NCBI RefSeq assembly: GCF_003207815.1
Contig: NZ_NKTX01000027.1
Location: 1-36,089, forward strand
Direction: 5' to 3'
DNA length: 36,089 bases
DNA from: Komagataeibacter oboediens
GTDB lineage: Bacteria > Pseudomonadota > Alphaproteobacteria > Acetobacterales > Acetobacteraceae
In this document: positions 1 through 8,907 of the stretch, piece by piece
How the letters are laid out: every line of letters starts with the position of its first letter
How positions within the stretch are numbered: the first letter of the stretch is position 1
Program-made: the position numbers and the translations under genes
The notes under the pieces: generated by a model
What the model saw: the letters and a program-made list of their open reading frames with translations, nothing else
Told to the model about the DNA's origin: nothing
Databases searched by the model: none

Positions 1-148
1 TGCGTCCTCAACCGCATGGACATTGATCGCCTCGATCCGCATGCTCACACGACGGACAGCAAGGCATTGTCAAGCTTGAAAAACTTTCGGATCGGGCTCT
101 CAGGGTTTCGCTGGTCACCCTGCAGGGGCACGATGACGGGGCAGGGCC
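1..148 (+). other. Left window edge, possible tail of exbD
   Basis: No complete gene can be supported here. Frame 3 is open from about 27 to a TGA at 150-152, which overlaps the tonB ATG at 149 in the classic ATGA arrangement, and its last residues (LRVSLVTLQGHDD) resemble the hydrophobic end of ExbD. The same frame has a stop at 24-26, while frames 1 and 2 are open across that point, so either the tail is frameshifted or the resemblance is chance. ExbB-ExbD-TonB gene order is common, which is why exbD is suggested. Low certainty. Confidence 0.25.
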
Positions 149-981
149 ATGACGGACGTGGCTGATACGCTGGTTGCGCAATGCGATCCCGTCACGCGGT
201 CTTTTGCCCACTGGCAGGACAGCCGGGACCGGCAGGCCCGGCGTGCGGACGCCATGTGCTGGGGCCTGTCCTTTCTGGGTGTGCTGGCGGTTACGGGGGG
301 AACGGTGGGGTGGATCATGCGCCTGCCCCCCCGCCTGCGGCCATTGCCATAGATATGGCGCCCGAACCGGTGTCCACCCCCGCGCCGCCGACCGATGTTG
401 CGGTCGGCCCGAAGCAGACGCTGTCCATACCGGACCCGCAACCCGACCCGCCGCCGCGCATTACGGCCCCCCCTGCGCCTGTCCCCACCCCGCCGGTGCC
501 CGTGCCGAAGGACGAAAACCGCAGGCCACCCAGAAAAAAGACCCGGCCGGCCCTGTCGCAGGAAAAGCGGGTGCCGGACAGGCTGCCACCAGCCGCGGCC
601 ACGACCGCGCCCCCGTCCACCGACACCCCGCCCGCGCCGACGCAGGCGGCACCGGTGGCGGGATCATCTTCCGCCCACGCGGCGCATGATCCGCTTACGT
701 GGCAGGGCGCGCTGCTGGCGCAACTGGAAAAGTGCAAACGCTATCCCCCCGCCGCCATGGACAGCCAGCACGAAGGCACGCCCACCGTAACCTTTTCCAT
801 GGACCGCGGGGGCCATGTACTGTCTGTCCGGCTAGCCAGCAGTTCCGGCCACCCCCTGCTGGATCAGGAAGCCATGGCGCTGCCCCGGCGCGCGCAGCCC
901 CTGCCCATTCCGCCCGACAGCGTGCCGGGAGATCCCATTACGCTGACCGTTCCGGTTGAATTTCACCTCAATCAGGACTGA
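149..981 (+). pseudogene. tonB: Energy transducer TonB, frameshifted at a C7 tract
   Basis: TonB couples the inner-membrane proton-motive force, through ExbB/ExbD, to outer-membrane receptors. The N-terminal part (frame 2, ATG at 149) has a cytoplasmic stretch and one membrane segment near residues 36-57, then runs into a stop in the other frame. From about 325 the coding frame moves to frame 1: a long Pro/Lys-rich linker, then the TonB C-terminal domain (WQGALLAQLEKCKRYPPAA, then a TVTFSMDRGGHV-type strand and an ending in VEFHL). The switch falls on seven Cs at 326-332; one extra C would restore a 277-residue protein. The frame-1 segment before the C tract has no TonB character, so neither frame alone makes a normal protein. 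Causes could be a sequencing indel, slippage (phase variation) or true inactivation. Confidence 0.85.
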
Positions 982-1051
982 CCCCTGCGTGGTCCGCTGG
1001 CGCCGTGGTGGTGAATCTGTGGAACAGATATTGCTGGGTGCTGTCCTGTTT

Positions 1052-1086
1052 GTAAAAAAGGCGACGTTTTCTGAAGCTTTTTTTAT
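1052..1086 (-). repeat. Dispersed hairpin repeat, partial copy 1
   Basis: AAAAAAGGCGACG followed by CTGAAGC and a T run, in reverse orientation relative to the fullest copy at 16791-16863. Only one arm of each stem is clear. It lies between the converging ends of tonB and the esterase gene. Confidence 0.5.
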
Positions 1087-1112
1087 TTCCTGGGGATAGC
1101 CGCAAAAGTTCC

Positions 1113-2600
1113 TTATGCCTTTACCTGATCCAGCAGCCAGTCCCGCGCGGCATTGATATGGAAGAACTTCCGCGCGGAGCCCATGTGGTCAACACTTTCA
1201 AAAGTCAGGAAGGTGATGTTGGCGTTCGCGGACAGGTAGCCGTTGATCTGGTCGGTCAGCTTCTGCTGGCTTTCCACGGGGAAAATCATGGTGGGGTCAA
1301 GATACTGTTTGGGGCGGACGACCTTCGCCCCGGCCTTTTCCCAGACCGGCACGCATTTTTCGTTCCATGGCGTGGCCTTGTCATCTTTCGATCCGGTAAT
1401 GATCAGCACCTTCTGGCTGGCCAGTGGCAGAAGATCTGACGGTCGCTGCTGGCCTGCAATGATCAGCCCGGCGGCAAATGTCTGCGGGTGGCGCGCCATA
1501 AGCCACAGTGACGTCATGGCCCCCATGGACCAGCCGGTGCAGTACACCCGCTTCGGGTCGATTTTCAGGACCTTGTCGCATCTGTCCGCAAGGTTGGGGT
1601 TGCCGAAATTCCATGTATTGCCGAGCAGGGATTCAACCAGTCGGTATGTATTTTCAACATCGGACGTGTGTTCCCAGTAATCATTCATGGTCGTGCGTTC
1701 GTAACGCGGGGTAATGACCACGCATTCGCGCCGGTCCTGCACTTCGGGCAGGCTCCAGATACTTGCGATACACTGTTCGGTCAGCGTCTGCGCGCAGGTG
1801 CCATCGGGGCTGGTGCCCGAATGGGTTACCGCCAGGATCAGCGGGTAGGCACGGTTTTCCCCGCCTTCGGCCAGAAAGGATTTCGGCAGGTAGATGCTGT
1901 ATTCCAGCCAGGTGGAACGCGTATCGTCCCACCACCAGTGATTCTGTTCCCACGCATCCACGCCACGGATCGCGACACGGTTCCCGCGCCGGTCGGCATT
2001 GGTCCAGACGGTGGTGCTGGCGGCGTACACCGCGCCAGCCGTTGTCCTGACGGCACGGTTCTGCTTCAGGCTGACCCGGTCACTGTCGGTCGTGGGCAGG
2101 CTGAGGTCCGGGTCATGGTGGAATTCGGCAATGACGTAGCGGCCCGGGACACTTTTGCCGTCGGGGCGCAGGGCGGGTCCGGCATTGGTGTAGATGGCGG
2201 CAACGGCGCGCGAGCGGGCGGTGGCGGTCGTGTGATTCTTGTCTGGTTCATCCGGCATGCCGGGAAAGAACCCCGTGGCGGCGGGAAAAACGGCGGTTGC
2301 ATAGGTATCGGGGGTAAGGCTGGCCGGGTCGATGGCGACATCGTATTCCACCGCGATGCCATATACCTTTTCCCCACCGCCGGTAACTTCGCACAGCGCG
2401 CAGATACCCTGCAGGCCGGGGGTTTTCTTTTTATGCGGACCGGGGCCGTCGTCGCCGTCCGGCCCGGCGGAGGACGCCGCCATGAAACCATGCCCGCCCC
2501 CCGCCGCGTGCGCCTGCTGCATGCCAAGCCCGATGGTCGAAGCCGCACTGGCCAGAACAGCCCCGACGGTTACGAAGTTACGTCTTGATACATCGGCCAT
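1113..2600 (-). CDS. Tat-exported alpha/beta-hydrolase esterase with Ig-like N-terminal domain
   Basis: A predicted secreted or periplasmic serine esterase/peptidase of the EstA/PHB-depolymerase-like group, about 495 residues. The chosen start (2600) is preceded by GGGAGAAG and gives a Tat signal (SRRNFVTVGAVLASAAS, with AHA cleavage); an upstream in-frame ATG at 2651 would bury the signal. The first ~200 residues resemble the esterase Ig-like domain (VYGIAVEYDVAIDPASLTP). The hydrolase core follows: nucleophile elbow GWSMG near residue 356, acid in GSKDDKATP and histidine in ESVDHMGS. The substrate cannot be read from sequence. It stands alone on the minus strand, with repeat copies near both ends. 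Confidence 0.8.
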   Translation of the reverse strand: MADVSRRNFVTVGAVLASAASTIGLGMQQAHAAGGGHGFMAASSAGPDGDDGPGPHKKKTPGLQGICALCEVTGGGEKVYGIAVEYDVAIDPASLTPDTYATAVFPAATGFFPGMPDEPDKNHTTATARSRAVAAIYTNAGPALRPDGKSVPGRYVIAEFHHDPDLSLPTTDSDRVSLKQNRAVRTTAGAVYAASTTVWTNADRRGNRVAIRGVDAWEQNHWWWDDTRSTWLEYSIYLPKSFLAEGGENRAYPLILAVTHSGTSPDGTCAQTLTEQCIASIWSLPEVQDRRECVVITPRYERTTMNDYWEHTSDVENTYRLVESLLGNTWNFGNPNLADRCDKVLKIDPKRVYCTGWSMGAMTSLWLMARHPQTFAAGLIIAGQQRPSDLLPLASQKVLIITGSKDDKATPWNEKCVPVWEKAGAKVVRPKQYLDPTMIFPVESQQKLTDQINGYLSANANITFLTFESVDHMGSARKFFHINAARDWLLDQVKA

Positions 2601-2773
2601 GTGTCTTCTCCCGTTCCGGTCGCGCGTCATTATGACAGGCGGCAACACCATCAGACAATGCGCGGATAGTATTGCGAAAGCCGGGAAACAAAACTCTCGA
2701 AATGTTTCATCCGCCTGATATGCCTGAACGGCCGGGCGACGCGTGTGCTGGCGGGACGGTGGACCTGATGACA

Positions 2774-2823
2774 GGTTCCGGCTGCTGTCTTTTTTTTAAA
2801 GACGATGTGACCTGACGCTTTTT
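2774..2823 (-). repeat. Dispersed hairpin repeat, degenerate copy 2
   Basis: GTTCCGGCTGCTGTC, then a T/A loop, then GACGATGTGACC and CGCTTTTT. The order of blocks matches the reverse complement of the 16791 copy. The hairpin GTCTTT/AAAGAC (2787-2803) takes the place of GTCGCC/GGCGAC. Confidence 0.4.
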
Positions 2824-2880
2824 ATTTTCAGGATATTTTGCGCATGCTGGCGGGAAAGAGGAAGGACCGGATGAATGGAT

Positions 2881-2918
2881 ATACCCCTTCCCGACAGTAC
2901 AACAGCGGGAAGGGGTAT
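2881..2918 (-). terminator. Strong hairpin just after idnD
   Basis: A perfect 13-bp inverted repeat, ATACCCCTTCCCG (2881-2893) and CGGGAAGGGGTAT (2906-2918), lies 8 bases beyond the idnD stop codon. No U tract follows in the direction of idnD transcription, so it may be an mRNA 3'-end stabiliser or an atypical terminator. Confidence 0.5.
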
Positions 2919-2925
2919 CATTGTT

Positions 2926-3990
2926 CTAATCCGGCAGGGACAGCAGTATTTTTGCCGCCTGTGTGCGGTCCGGGGCAAGGGCGAAGGCGGCGGCAAAGTC
3001 GCTTAGCGGAAACTGCTGGGTTACTACGATATCAGCAATTTCCGGCCGTTCGGCCAGCAGGGCAAGGGCTGCGTCAAATTCCGTATCAAAGCGGAACGTG
3101 CCACGGAAATCGAGTTCGCGGCTGATGATCTGGGCCACCGGCACCGCCACGTCGCCCGGCGGGAACATGCCCACCTGCACCAGTATGCCGCCGCGCCGGG
3201 TGCGGGCTATGGCGCCGGGCAGCGCGCGGGGCACGCCTGTGGCTTCAAATACGATATCGAATTCTTCATCTACCGTGTCATGCCGCGTGTTGTGGCAGGC
3301 ATCCGCGCCCAGTCGCGCAGCACAGCGCAGGGGAAAATCCTCCAGGTCGGTCACGACAATGCGGCCCGCTCCATGGTGGACCAGCCCCGCAACCAGCAGC
3401 AGCCCGATTGGCCCCGAACCCTGCACCAGCACGCTGCGTCCCCGCACATCGCCCGCCCGCGCAATGGCATGCAGCCCCACCGATAACGGTTCGGCCAGGC
3501 AGGCGCGGCGGGTATCAAGGCCGGGGGGAAGATGGCGCAGTTGTGCCGCGCTGACGATCATGGCGCGGCTGAACCCGCCATCGGTATGCGGGTCATATGC
3601 TGCACTGCCCAGAAAGCGCATGTTCCGGCACAGGTTGCGCTGCCCCCGGCTGCATTCGGGACATGCGCCGCAGGGCCGCGCGGGGTGAATGGCCACGGCG
3701 TCCCCTACGGCAAAGCCGTCCACCGCGCCCCCCACTGCGGCAACGGTGCCCGAAACCTCGTGCCCCAGCACCATCGGTGCATGCAGAACGGATGCGCCCA
3801 CGCCGCCATGGGCAAAATAATGCAGGTCCGACCCACATATGCCGCCCCACGCCATGTTCACCCGCACTTCGTCCGGGCCGGGGGGCGGCAGGGTACGCGT
3901 GTCCAGACGCAGGTCGCGCCGGGCGTGGATGACCAGGGCTTCGGTCCGGGTAACTGTCTCTTCCCTGTTTTTGGTAATGTACACATTCAT
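2926..3990 (-). CDS. idnD: L-idonate 5-dehydrogenase (zinc-dependent MDR alcohol dehydrogenase)
   Basis: Expected to oxidise L-idonate at C5 to 5-keto-D-gluconate with NAD(P)+, feeding ketogluconate metabolism in the cytoplasm. At 354 residues it has the full length of the family. Visible motifs are GGICGSDLHY (catalytic-zinc Cys52), APMVLGHE (His77, Glu78), the structural-zinc cysteines 107, 110, 113 and 121, MRFLGSA and DGGF as in E. coli IdnD, and a Rossmann segment (VLVQGSGPIGLL). The neighbouring divergent GntP-family permease supports the idonate assignment over other polyol dehydrogenases; sorbitol/xylitol dehydrogenase remains possible. No strong Shine-Dalgarno precedes the ATG, but no better in-frame start exists. 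Confidence 0.82.
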   Translation of the reverse strand: MNVYITKNREETVTRTEALVIHARRDLRLDTRTLPPPGPDEVRVNMAWGGICGSDLHYFAHGGVGASVLHAPMVLGHEVSGTVAAVGGAVDGFAVGDAVAIHPARPCGACPECSRGQRNLCRNMRFLGSAAYDPHTDGGFSRAMIVSAAQLRHLPPGLDTRRACLAEPLSVGLHAIARAGDVRGRSVLVQGSGPIGLLLVAGLVHHGAGRIVVTDLEDFPLRCAARLGADACHNTRHDTVDEEFDIVFEATGVPRALPGAIARTRRGGILVQVGMFPPGDVAVPVAQIISRELDFRGTFRFDTEFDAALALLAERPEIADIVVTQQFPLSDFAAAFALAPDRTQAAKILLSLPD

Positions 3991-4273
3991 GGTGCTGTCT
4001 GCCTTTGATCAGTCCCGTCCATACAGGCAGGGGCAGGACGCAGCGTGACGCCATGGCTGCCCCACGGAAAATCATATCGGCCCGGTCCTGTATGCGTGAC
4101 ATATTGGTGCGCGGCTGTACCGCGCGGCACCCAAACGATCCGGATGGATGAAAGGTTGCGGCAGGGGAGGGGCCACGGGCACGCGCGAAAAAGTTGCCGC
4201 CAGCAGCCATCACGACAGCGCATTATATAATAATTTAATAATGGAACCCGGGCATGCGGTCCACTCCGTCCAT

Positions 4274-4290
4274 ATTGTGCCGCGCACAAT
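4274..4290. promoter_or_regulatory. Perfect 17-bp inverted repeat, candidate operator
   Basis: ATTGTGC-CGC-GCACAAT: 7-bp arms around a 3-base centre, sited upstream of the AT-rich promoter-like stretch of the permease operon. The size and symmetry suit a dimeric GntR-, LacI- or MarR-type repressor. The regulator's identity is unknown. Confidence 0.5.
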
Positions 4291-4310
4291 GCCCGATTGA
4301 CCGAATTGTA

Positions 4311-4323
4311 ACAGAAAATCTGT
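4311..4323. promoter_or_regulatory. Second short palindrome in the same control region
   Basis: ACAGA-AAA-TCTGT, a perfect 5-bp arm palindrome overlapping the putative promoter of the permease gene, 20 bases from the first operator candidate. It is short enough to be chance. Confidence 0.3.
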
Positions 4324-4483
4324 CTATATTTGTAATGTTTTGTTTTTATTCCAGATACTGACGGGAATGGCAGCCGTTCCGGTCGAATCCGGGCAATAAT
4401 GTCATAACATTTACTTTATGACGCAGGCTTCCCACCGATCGGGCGCGTTAGGCGTGGTGTCAAACCATGGGAGTATTTACGGG

Positions 4484-5827
4484 ATGAGCACGGCATTTGC
4501 CATCTCTCTTGCTGTAACGGCAATTCTGGCCGTTATTGTCCTGATCGCCCGGTTCCGTCTGAACCCTTTCATTGTCCTTTTTATCGTCTCCATCGCCCTT
4601 GCCCTGTTTGCGGGCATGCCGGCGGACCATGTCGTTGCGTCGTTTGAAAATGGCGCGGGCCACGTGCTGGGCCATGTTGGCACCGTCATTGCACTGGGCA
4701 CCATGCTGGGCAAGATGCTGGCGGAATCCGGTGGTGCGGACCGCATCGCGCTGACCATATCCGCGTTCGCGGGGCGGGAACGCGTGGACTGGGCCATGAT
4801 GGTGATTGGCCTGCTGATCGGCCTGCCGGTGTTTTTTGAAGTGGGCTTCGTCCTGCTGATCCCGCTGGTGTTCGTACTGGCCGACCGCACCAGCATGCCC
4901 CTGCTGCGGGTGGCGCTGCCCATGGGGGCGGCGCTGTCGGTCACGCATGCGCTTATCCCGCCCCACCCGGCGGCCCTGCTGGCGTTAAGCGCGTACCATG
5001 CCAATATCGGCCATACGATCATGCTGGGCGTCGTGATCGGCACCCCCATCGCGGTGATCGCGGGGCCGGTCTTCGGGCGGTTTGCCTCGGCCCGTGTGCC
5101 GCTGACGGAGGCCAACCCGCTGGCGGAACAGTTTGTGAAGCATGAACCCGCGGACAACATGCCGGGCTTTTTCCTGACGGTGGCAACCATCCTGTCGCCT
5201 GTCATCCTCATGCTGGTCGGTTCGCTGGCTGACCAGATCACGACGGTGCATGGCACGGCCAACACGGTGCTGCATTTCGTGGGCAATACGGATATCGCGC
5301 TGGTGCTGGCGACGTTATTGTCCTTTTACGTACTGGGGGTGGCGCAGGGGTTTTCGGCCGCCACCATCCTGCGCTTCACCAACGAATGCCTTGGCCCCAC
5401 GGCGCTGATCATGCTGCTGATCGGCGCGGGCGGTGGCTTTGGCCGGGTGCTGATCGACAGCGGGGTGTCGCGCGCCATTACCGATGCCGCCCTTGGCGCG
5501 CACATGCCGCTGCTGGTGCTGGCGTGGGTTCTGGCGGCCATCGTGCGCGTGGCGTGCGGGTCGTCCACCGTGGCGATGGCAACGGCGTCGGGCATTGTCG
5601 CCCCCATCCTGGAACACAGCACCGGGGTTTCACCCGAACTGATGGTGCTGGTGACCGGGGCGGGATCGGTGGCCTTTGGCCCGATGAACGACGCGGGTTT
5701 CTGGCAGATCAAGGAATATCTGGGCCTGACCGTACCGCAGACCATAAAGACATGGTCGGTGCTGGAAACGCTGATTGCGGTATGCGGGCTGGTCTTCTGC
5801 CTGATCGCTTCCATTTTCGTGCATTGA
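4484..5827 (+). CDS. GntP-family gluconate/idonate permease
   Basis: An inner-membrane H+ symporter for gluconate-type sugar acids. The protein is 447 residues with about 12-14 hydrophobic segments throughout, matching the 440-450 of GntP/IdnT. Family-typical stretches include GTMLGKMLAESGGADRIA, VFFEVGFVLLIPLVF, IPPHPAA, and near the C terminus GSSTVAMATASGIVAP and FGPMNDAGFW. The start at 4484 is preceded by GGGAG at 10 bases; an upstream ATG at 4418 adds a polar, non-membrane extension and has no clear ribosome site. It is divergent from idnD and 11 bases upstream of oprB, so the two probably form one transcript. Substrate among gluconate, idonate and ketogluconate is not decidable here. 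Confidence 0.88.
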   Translation: MSTAFAISLAVTAILAVIVLIARFRLNPFIVLFIVSIALALFAGMPADHVVASFENGAGHVLGHVGTVIALGTMLGKMLAESGGADRIALTISAFAGRERVDWAMMVIGLLIGLPVFFEVGFVLLIPLVFVLADRTSMPLLRVALPMGAALSVTHALIPPHPAALLALSAYHANIGHTIMLGVVIGTPIAVIAGPVFGRFASARVPLTEANPLAEQFVKHEPADNMPGFFLTVATILSPVILMLVGSLADQITTVHGTANTVLHFVGNTDIALVLATLLSFYVLGVAQGFSAATILRFTNECLGPTALIMLLIGAGGGFGRVLIDSGVSRAITDAALGAHMPLLVLAWVLAAIVRVACGSSTVAMATASGIVAPILEHSTGVSPELMVLVTGAGSVAFGPMNDAGFWQIKEYLGLTVPQTIKTWSVLETLIAVCGLVFCLIASIFVH

Positions 5828-5838
5828 AGGGACGCATC

Positions 5839-7329
5839 ATGCTGTTTCCTGATACCGCAATGCCGGTGCATGCGCGCAATATCGCGCGGACGGCAATGCA
5901 GGCCGCCGCCCTTGCGCTGGGCGGCCTGCTGTACGGGGCCATGCCCGCCGGGGCACAGGTCATGGATCGTGACATCGGATCGGCCCCCAGCCTGCTGGTG
6001 TCGCGCCCGTTGCCCAGGCATGCCTCGCACAAGACATGGGTGCCGCCGTTTTCCCAACCCGAAGCGGTGGCGCCAAACCCCGTGTCAAAATGGCTGCGCC
6101 GTCGCGGCATCAACTTCCTTGTGGACAATACCAATGAATTCGCGGGCGCGATCACGCCGCCCACGCGGGGCAGCACGCCGGGGTTCAGTAATTACAAGCA
6201 GGGGGCCAGCAATGCCGGGCAGTACGCCATGCAGCTGGATGTGGACTGGGACAAGCTGGCGGGCTGGCACGGGTTCGCCACCCATATGATAACCGTGGGC
6301 CGGTATGGCACGACCGCCAACCGCATGTTTGGCGACTGGCTGAACCATGCATCCGAAGATTACGGCGGCGGTGGCAACGTGGTGGTCCACCTTGTCTATG
6401 CCTATGGGGAGGAAACGCTTCTGGGCGGGCGGCTGGCGATTGCCGCAGGCCGCATGTCCGAAATATCGGATTTCGCGGCCAGCCCCCTGTTCTGCAACTT
6501 CCAGAACGGCAGTTTCTGCGGACGGCCCAAGGGCATTACCGACACCAATTACGACGCGGGCTACCCCGCGGGCACATGGGGGTTCCGCGTACGTGGCCGC
6601 CCCGCCCGGTCGGTTTACGTGCAGACCGGCCTGTACCCGATTGAAAACGGGATTTACCAGGTGTACCAGCACCGCACAGGCTTCAAGTTCAATGGCGCGA
6701 ACATCATCGGTTATGCAGCACCAATCGAAACCGCGTGGGAACCTGTGTTCCGCCATGGCACCCTGCCGGGACATTACAAATTCGGCGCGCAGCTGTTCAG
6801 TACGCCGCAGAACGACAATTACCTTGACGTGGCCGGCGCGCCCTATGCGCTGACGGGTCGCAAACAGAGGCAGCATGGCGCGTCATGGTCCACATGGGTC
6901 ATGTTCGACCAGCGCCTGCTGCATTACCATGACAAGGATTCCGGCCTGACCGCGCTGTCCGGCGCGATATATAACGACCCACGCACGTCGCTGCGCAAAT
7001 ACCTTGTGTATGCGGCACTGATCAATCGCGGTTACTTCCGCTCGCGTCCGTATGACACGATGGGTTTTGCCCTGACCTATACACGGATTGCCGATGGCGT
7101 GACGATGACGGAACAGAACATGATCGACATCGGAAACCGGAGCAGCCTGCCCAACCATGCAACCGGCGTGCAGCGCGACACGGTCGTCATGGAAGCGAAT
7201 TACGCGATACATGTCATGCCGGGCGTGATCTTCACCCCCCTATTCGAATACTACATCCACCCCAATGCCCAGTCCAACCTGCGCGATGCCGCGCTGCTGG
7301 GATTCAAGAGCCATATCCAGCTCATGTAA
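5839..7329 (+). CDS. oprB: OprB-family carbohydrate-selective porin
   Basis: An outer-membrane beta-barrel passing sugars or sugar acids into the periplasm. The chosen ATG follows AAGGGA at 6 bases and gives a signal peptide ending in PAGAQ near residue 41. The mature part shows the OprB pattern: WLRRRGINFLVDNTNEFAG near the start, GRYGTTANRMFGD, the GRMSEISDFAASPLFCNFQN block, GYPAGTWGFRVRGRPA and alternating amphipathic strands to the C terminus. At 496 residues it is a normal length. It sits 11 bases after the GntP-type permease, so porin and permease likely provide a two-membrane route for the same substrate. Confidence 0.88.
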   Translation: MLFPDTAMPVHARNIARTAMQAAALALGGLLYGAMPAGAQVMDRDIGSAPSLLVSRPLPRHASHKTWVPPFSQPEAVAPNPVSKWLRRRGINFLVDNTNEFAGAITPPTRGSTPGFSNYKQGASNAGQYAMQLDVDWDKLAGWHGFATHMITVGRYGTTANRMFGDWLNHASEDYGGGGNVVVHLVYAYGEETLLGGRLAIAAGRMSEISDFAASPLFCNFQNGSFCGRPKGITDTNYDAGYPAGTWGFRVRGRPARSVYVQTGLYPIENGIYQVYQHRTGFKFNGANIIGYAAPIETAWEPVFRHGTLPGHYKFGAQLFSTPQNDNYLDVAGAPYALTGRKQRQHGASWSTWVMFDQRLLHYHDKDSGLTALSGAIYNDPRTSLRKYLVYAALINRGYFRSRPYDTMGFALTYTRIADGVTMTEQNMIDIGNRSSLPNHATGVQRDTVVMEANYAIHVMPGVIFTPLFEYYIHPNAQSNLRDAALLGFKSHIQLM

Positions 7330-7454
7330 CACACCACGGACAGGCGGCGTTGCCCTGTCGCCCCGCCGGGCGCGTCCGGCAGCAGGCGGCAGGCAACCCC
7401 GGCGGGCCGGGGGCTTTATGGCGACATGGTTCATATGGCCAGAAAGGACGGACA

Positions 7455-8255
7455 ATGTCGTTCCTGCACAATTTCACCTGTCGCCGCTGTTTCAGCCGCA
7501 GTCTTGCCGCAACACTTGTTGCAGCGCCCCTTGCCGCGCTGGCCGGGCGCGGGGGGCGTGCACGCGCGGCGGACAGGCCACTGGCCCCGGCGCCCGGCAG
7601 CCCGAAATCCGCACGCAGCGATGTGCTGGACACGGCGGCGGATGCGCTACAGGTCAAAAGGCCCATTGATGCGATGAGTGAGTACCTGAACGGGTTTCAT
7701 TTCTATGCCGATGACATGGGCCGACAGGTCGAGGCCAATCATTTCTGCACGCACCTGACCGAGGACTTCCACCAATGCGTGATTTACGAAGCCAACCAGA
7801 AGAACGCCAAGCTGATCGGCATTGAATACATTGTAAGCGAGCGTCTGTTCCGGACATTGCCGGAAGACGAAAAGAAATTGTGGCACAGCCATCATTACGA
7901 GGTGAAGTCCGGCATGCTGGTCGCCCCCGGCGTGCCCGATCTGGGGGAACATGCGTTCATGACCGACCTTGTGACCACGTATGGCAAGACATGGCATACA
8001 TGGCAGGTTGACCGGAACCCGGACTTCCCGCTTGGCATCCCGCAGCTGATGATGGGATTTACCGCAGACGGGCAGGTCCGGCAGGCATTGCTGGATGACC
8101 GGGACCGGCGTTTCGGGGTATCCACCGCGGGCGAGAAAAAGAACCGCGCCGATATTCCCACGCCCCGCATCGTGCCCGGTGCGAATTCATGGCAGGGGGG
8201 CACGGCCATGCAGGTGAATATGGTGGAACGGCCGGTAAAAAACCTGAAGGGATAG
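7455..8255 (+). CDS. Exported DUF1264 (OBAP-type) protein
   Basis: A 266-residue protein of the DUF1264 family, named after plant oil-body-associated proteins; its biochemical role in bacteria is unknown. The start at 7455 has AAAGGA 6 bases upstream. The N terminus has a twin-arginine-like signal (CRRCFSRSLAATLVAAPLAAL). The family signature follows: LNGFHFYADDMGRQVEANHFC, HLTEDFHQCVIY, GIEYIVSERLF and LWHSHHYEVKSGMLVAPGVP. Several conserved His and Cys residues could bind metal (inference). It lies 125 bases after oprB in the same direction, so read-through from the sugar-acid operon is possible. A GGGCAA-TG-TTGCCC palindrome (8277-8290) follows the stop. Confidence 0.8.
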   Translation: MSFLHNFTCRRCFSRSLAATLVAAPLAALAGRGGRARAADRPLAPAPGSPKSARSDVLDTAADALQVKRPIDAMSEYLNGFHFYADDMGRQVEANHFCTHLTEDFHQCVIYEANQKNAKLIGIEYIVSERLFRTLPEDEKKLWHSHHYEVKSGMLVAPGVPDLGEHAFMTDLVTTYGKTWHTWQVDRNPDFPLGIPQLMMGFTADGQVRQALLDDRDRRFGVSTAGEKKNRADIPTPRIVPGANSWQGGTAMQVNMVERPVKNLKG

Positions 8256-8531
8256 ACGGGCAGCCTTCCGTTGGTAGGGCAATGTTGCCCGATATCCGGC
8301 CCGGCGCGCCATTGCCCGCAACGGCGCAGGAAAAGAACGGACACGGTTCCTGTCACTTCATGGAAATACTGTTACGGTATTTTATCTGACATGATGTTTT
8401 ACAGGTGAACTTACGTGGACAGGAAGCCGAGAATACGTCCCGCAGGGCGGATCATCCCTGCCTGACCAGTCCGGATGCGTCCTTAACTTATGACGTGTTG
8501 TCCGGAAATTCGGAAAAAAAGATAATGATGC

Positions 8532-8750
8532 ACACCGCGCGGCACGGTTGAACACGGCGAAACCTGCCAGCAGGCCGCATTATGGGACCTGGCCGGCGAA
8601 ACAGGTCTTCGCCTGCCGGGCCTCAGCCCTGAAATATGGCGGAGTTTGTTTGAACCGCAGCTTACGGACGGCGCAACCGCTCCGGCCGATAAGCATTTTT
8701 TTACCGGCTGGCCCCGGCCGCACGATAAAGGCCATCAGGGCTGGGCATGA
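8532..8750 (+). pseudogene. NUDIX hydrolase relic
   Basis: An open stretch without a start codon (a stop precedes it at 8526-8528) reads RGTVEHGETCQQAALWDLAG, then ETGLRLPG and a stop at 8748. This aligns with the NUDIX box GxxxxxExxxxxxxREUxEExGU, but R-E has become W-D and the first E of E-E has become G, so metal-binding residues are lost. About 70 codons remain of a normal 130-160. I read it as a decayed fragment; no function is expected. Confidence 0.5.
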
Positions 8751-8907
8751 TGATCTGCCGCGTTCGCTGGTTCGTGCCGTCCGTGATCGCGGGCATATGG
8801 CACGCGCATTCCGTGCAGGTATCAGGCGCCGGGGATTGCGTCCCGTTACCCCGCTGCGGCGTAAGCATCGCGTGCACGCACCGCCATCCGGTCAGAAAAG
8901 GTTAAAG

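Larger units (their letters stand above)
3991..4483. promoter_or_regulatory. Divergent control region between idnD and the gntP-type permease
   Basis: 493 bases with no gene that I can support; it is more AT-rich than its surroundings near the permease side. It contains a GCGCGG/CCGCGC hairpin (4109-4125), an inverted repeat at 4274-4290, a second at 4311-4323, and AT-rich sequence from about 4304 to 4350 suited to a promoter. A possible -10 is TGTAAT (4331-4336) with TTGTAA upstream (4306-4311, 19-base spacer). No regulator gene is adjacent, so a regulator elsewhere is implied. Confidence 0.5.
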
